From Synechococcales cyanobacterium PMM_0003 (lineage in GTDB: Bacteria; Cyanobacteriota; Cyanobacteriia; Pseudanabaenales; Pseudanabaenaceae): a DNA stretch of 8,288 nt. Shown here in pieces: positions 6,198 to 8,288 of this stretch. Where the stretch lies: the NCBI GenBank assembly GCA_949128015.1, contig CASBRC010000165.1, positions 1 to 8,288 of the forward strand. The letters run 5' to 3'. A model generated the notes under the pieces. That model searched no databases and was not told where the DNA came from. It was given only the letters and a program-made list of their open reading frames with translations. Position numbers and translations under genes: made by a program. Numbering within the stretch: position 1 is the first letter of the stretch; each line of letters opens with the position of its first letter.

Positions 6198-6686
6198 ATG
6201 CGTTCAATTAAATCTATCTTCCAAAAGTCTTTGACGGTTGTATTCCTAGGTCTATCTCTGTCAATATTTGCTGAGGTAAATGGAGGCAAAGCTGTCGCAG
6301 AAAATCTAACCACTGGCTCAACAAATGAGCTAGCCAATGACAAAACCTGTGATGGCACAGGAGGAATCCTTGCCTATGCAGAAACCAAAGACTACTCACT
6401 TTATATTTGTGCTGATTCTAAGGATATTTCTCAGCCCCGTTACTATCGCAGTGTAAACAAAAATGGGACGACAGGGATAAAACTCACTGCAAAAACTTAC
6501 AATCCTAATCAAGGAAATTATTTTGAGTTTCATAGCGGTGATTATGTATATATGCTCCAGATCCCATCTGAAACAATTAAAAATCCTGTGCTAGTGGTTG
6601 AGTTTCCCGATGGTGAGGGATATCAGCAAAAAATTACTCGTTTTTTGATAAACGGTGAGACGCGCTCACCTATATCCAACAACTAA
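6198..6686 (+). CDS. Small exported protein of unknown function
   Basis: I do not recognise a named family in this 162-residue protein. It opens with a classical signal peptide: basic MRSIKSIFQK, a hydrophobic core SLTVVFLGLSLSIF, and an AVA cleavage site near residue 34. The mature part, about 128 residues, is therefore likely periplasmic or secreted. It contains two cysteines (51 and 71) that could form a disulfide, and alternating strand-like segments (GGILAYAETKDYSLYIC, YYRSVNKNG, YVYMLQIP, PVLVVEF) that suggest a small beta-rich fold. Similar ETKDY..YIC proteins of unknown role occur in cyanobacteria, from memory. The ATG at 6198 has GAGG 7 nt upstream, a good ribosome binding site. Its stop codon is part of the terminator stem, so it is probably a single-gene transcript. 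A GATAAT box at 6137-6142 is a possible -10 element without a good -35. Confidence 0.85.
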   Translation: MRSIKSIFQKSLTVVFLGLSLSIFAEVNGGKAVAENLTTGSTNELANDKTCDGTGGILAYAETKDYSLYICADSKDISQPRYYRSVNKNGTTGIKLTAKTYNPNQGNYFEFHSGDYVYMLQIPSETIKNPVLVVEFPDGEGYQQKITRFLINGETRSPISNN

Positions 6687-6717
6687 AAAAGGCGGCACTT
6701 AGTGCTGCCTTTTTTAG
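6683..6717 (+). terminator. Intrinsic terminator of the exported-protein gene
   Basis: CTAAAAAAGGCGGCAC (6683-6698) pairs with GTGCTGCCTTTTTTAG (6702-6717) over 16 bp, with one G-U pair and a 3 nt TTA loop, followed by the T-run within the right arm. The TAA stop codon (6684-6686) is inside the left arm. It also insulates the tRNA gene 28 bp further on from upstream transcription. Confidence 0.9.
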
Positions 6718-6744
6718 CTAATATGCTAGTATATATAGCCTGTT

Positions 6745-6817
6745 GGGGAATTAGCTCAGTTGGTAGAGTGCTGCGATCGCACCGCAGAGGTCAGGGGTTC
6801 GAGCCTCCTATTCTCCA
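6745..6817 (+). tRNA. tRNA-Ala, anticodon CGC
   Basis: This 73 nt cloverleaf reads GCG alanine codons. The acceptor stem GGGGAAT (6745-6751) pairs with ATTCTCC (6810-6816) and the discriminator is A6817. It contains the G3-U70 wobble (G6747 with T6814), the main identity element for alanyl-tRNA synthetase. The D arm is GCTC/GAGT with loop AGTTGGTA. The anticodon stem CTGCG/CGCAG (6771-6775, 6783-6787) holds the loop ATCGCAC, giving anticodon CGC at 6778-6780. The variable loop is AGGTC, and the T arm is AGGGG/CTCCT with loop TTCGAGC. CCA is not encoded: a run of seven T (6818-6824) follows directly and may terminate the transcript. A complete HIP1 octamer (6773-6780) covers part of the anticodon arm. 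No clear -35 was found; TATATA at 6731-6736 is a possible -10. Confidence 0.96.
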
Positions 6818-6837
6818 TTTTTTTGCGAAATGTTTAA

Positions 6838-7485
6838 ATGACTATTACCCCCATATCCTATAAACAAGAAGTTTCGTTAGCGATCGTTCGTAATGCGGTA
6901 TTGCCAATTAGTTGGCAAACCTATAAGACGATGCTTGTCGATATGGGCGATCGTCGTTCCGCTCGTTTAGCTTATGACCGAGGAGTTTTAGAAATTAGGA
7001 TGCCATCTGACCTTCATGAAGCGATTAATCGCTTATTAGCACGAATAGTTGGCGTTTTGGCTGAAGAATTAGATCTACCATTAAAAGAATTTGGCTCAGT
7101 CACGCTAAATCGTAATGACATCAAGAAAGGTGCAGAGCCTGACTCTAGCTTTTATATTCAAAATGCTGATCGGATACGCGGTAATACGATCGATATCTCT
7201 GTAGATCCGCCGCCAGATTTAGTAATTGAGATTGACATCACTAATTCTAGTGTGCGGAGTTTTGCCGTTTATCAGCAGTTAGGAATTCCAGAAATATGGC
7301 GCTATGCCAATGGAAGCGTAAAAATTTTCCAATTGCAAGATGGCAATTATTTAGAATGTGAATTCAGCCTCACTTTTACGGCAATTTCTGGAGCTGTTCT
7401 TGATAGCTTTTTACGAATGTCAGAGACGGAAAATAGTACTAGCATTGTCCGCGCTGTCAGAAAATGGCTAAGCGATCGCAACTGA
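6838..7485 (+). CDS. Uma2 family protein (DUF820, PD-(D/E)XK nuclease fold)
   Basis: This 215-residue protein belongs to the Uma2 family, predicted restriction-endonuclease-fold proteins that are strongly expanded in cyanobacteria and whose biological role is unresolved. Matching elements are the N-terminal SWQTYKTML (25-33), YDRGVLEIRMPSDLHE (46-61), GAEPDSSFYI (98-107) with Glu100 and Asp102, PPDLVIEIDITNSS (125-138) with Asp127, Glu131 and Asp133 as likely metal-site residues, and LGIPEIWRY (148-156). The canonical core therefore looks intact. The ATG at 6838 is the first in frame after the tRNA. It has no clear Shine-Dalgarno, so translation may be weak or leaderless-like. It starts only 20 bp after tRNA-Ala and could be reached by read-through of the T-run. 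It converges on hisC with a 26 bp gap in which I see no convincing terminator. Confidence 0.92.
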   Translation: MTITPISYKQEVSLAIVRNAVLPISWQTYKTMLVDMGDRRSARLAYDRGVLEIRMPSDLHEAINRLLARIVGVLAEELDLPLKEFGSVTLNRNDIKKGAEPDSSFYIQNADRIRGNTIDISVDPPPDLVIEIDITNSSVRSFAVYQQLGIPEIWRYANGSVKIFQLQDGNYLECEFSLTFTAISGAVLDSFLRMSETENSTSIVRAVRKWLSDRN

Positions 7486-7511
7486 ACTGTTATTCAGCGA
7501 TTATTCATCGA

Positions 7512-8288
7512 TCAATTTTTTAGCGCATCGATCAAAGCTTGATTTTGTTCATCCGTGCCAACTGTAATCCGTAACTTGTCAGCTAATCCTGCTTGATTGA
7601 AATAGCGGACTAAAATCCCAGCTTCTTTGAGCTTTAAATAAAGCTCTTCAGCGTTACCTTTGGGCGGAGTAGCTAGCACAAAATTGCCGTGAGACTCGAA
7701 TACGGTAAATCCAAGATTTTTAAGATTTTGAGAAAGTTTAGTGCGGGAGTTTTTAACTTTTTCGGCATTTGCTTTTTTATATTCTTGGTCACGCATAGCT
7801 GCTGTACCCATCGCGATCGCGATCGCATCAATGTTATAGCTGTCTTTGACCTTAAATAAACCTGACAAAAGCTGAGGATTTGCAATGCCAAAACCTAGAC
7901 GTAAACCTGCTAGGGAATAGCCTTTCGACAAAGTTCGCAAGACGATCACATTATCGAACTCGTGGACTAATGGCAACGCTGAATATTCTGCAAAATCGAC
8001 ATAAGCCTCATCAATCGCCAAAATTCCTGATACTTGTTGCGCTAATTGGCGTAAATCGTCCAATGGCACAATGTGACCCGATGGACTATTGGGCGAAGCA
8101 ATAAAAGTAACAGCACCATTTGCCGCTACGAGTTCGGCGATCGGCAACTGAAAATTTTCGCCATAAGGAACTTCGACTATTTCCGCAGGTTGCATCGCCG
8201 ATAAAGTACGGTAAAGCACATAGGTCGGCATCGGGTACACAACTTTGCGATCGCATCCTTCCGCACAAGCCCGAATCAAAATATTTAA
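7512..8288 (-). CDS. hisC: Histidinol-phosphate aminotransferase, C-terminal part (cut by right edge)
   Basis: HisC is the PLP-dependent enzyme that converts imidazole-acetol phosphate to histidinol phosphate in histidine synthesis. The reading frame is open to the window edge, giving 258 visible residues of a protein usually about 350 long; the N-terminus is missing. Counting from the edge, the fold-type I aminotransferase residues are present: ASPNSPSG (64-71, Asn67), AIDEAYVDF (91-99, Asp93 and Tyr96 contacting PLP), RTLSKGYSLAGLRLGF (118-133, Schiff-base Lys122 and Arg130), and LRITVGT (239-245, Arg240 for the substrate carboxylate). The family cannot be separated by eye from other HisC-like aminotransferases with full certainty, but LAGLRLGF and LRITVGT favour HisC. 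No other his gene is in view. A direct repeat CATCGATCAA (7506-7515 and 7526-7535) spans its stop codon. Confidence 0.9.
   Translation of the reverse strand, partial: LNILIRACAEGCDRKVVYPMPTYVLYRTLSAMQPAEIVEVPYGENFQLPIAELVAANGAVTFIASPNSPSGHIVPLDDLRQLAQQVSGILAIDEAYVDFAEYSALPLVHEFDNVIVLRTLSKGYSLAGLRLGFGIANPQLLSGLFKVKDSYNIDAIAIAMGTAAMRDQEYKKANAEKVKNSRTKLSQNLKNLGFTVFESHGNFVLATPPKGNAEELYLKLKEAGILVRYFNQAGLADKLRITVGTDEQNQALIDALKN

Noticed and set aside
6095..6399. Two overlapping minus-strand open frames opposite the exported-protein gene
   Set aside because: They mirror the signal-peptide region of a gene with a good start and ribosome binding site, and neither has recognisable motifs.
7486..7540. 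Terminator between the Uma2 gene and hisC
   Set aside because: A T-run exists (7516-7521) but no stable GC-rich stem precedes it on either strand; the CATCGATCAA copies are direct, not inverted.
1..8288. CRISPR array, toxin-antitoxin pair, defence island or biosynthetic cluster
   Set aside because: No regularly spaced repeats, no paired small genes and no nuclease/helicase/methylase neighbourhood are visible. The single Uma2 gene is not enough to infer a system.

Overview
The window looks like a cyanobacterial chromosome segment. The evidence is an intact CP12 gene, a plastoquinone-type UbiA prenyltransferase, a Uma2 (DUF820) gene, and at least 17 exact copies of the HIP1 octamer GCGATCGC in about 8.3 kb. 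AT-leaning codon use and the gene content would fit a Pseudanabaena-like filamentous lineage, but the sequence seen here does not prove the genus.

Layout, left to right. The left edge holds the first 15 codons of an IS30-family transposase on the minus strand, so an insertion sequence runs off the window. Next is a complete DUF2235 alpha/beta-hydrolase gene (minus). A 244 bp divergent spacer separates it from a GAF-PAS class III adenylate cyclase (plus). The cyclase converges on a 504-residue, cyanobacterial-type, mostly disordered protein (minus), and the two share a long two-way terminator hairpin. Still on the minus strand come cp12, with its own strong terminator, and the 4-hydroxybenzoate polyprenyltransferase gene upstream of it. 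A divergent spacer with a GC-rich palindrome leads to a small exported protein (plus). After its terminator come tRNA-Ala(CGC) and, 20 bp further on, a Uma2-family gene (plus). The right edge is the 3' part of hisC (minus), cut by the window.

The genes do not form one pathway. CP12 (dark/light control of the Calvin cycle) and UbiA (plastoquinone head-group prenylation) are photosynthesis-related and adjacent on one strand, but the long terminator after cp12 separates them from the 504-residue gene. The cyclase makes a second messenger and has no visible partner here. I see no defence island, CRISPR array, toxin-antitoxin pair or biosynthetic cluster. The most under-described items are the 504-residue protein with three LFD(D/N)F repeats, the GC-rich palindrome upstream of ubiA, and the tRNA-Ala whose anticodon arm contains a complete HIP1 site.
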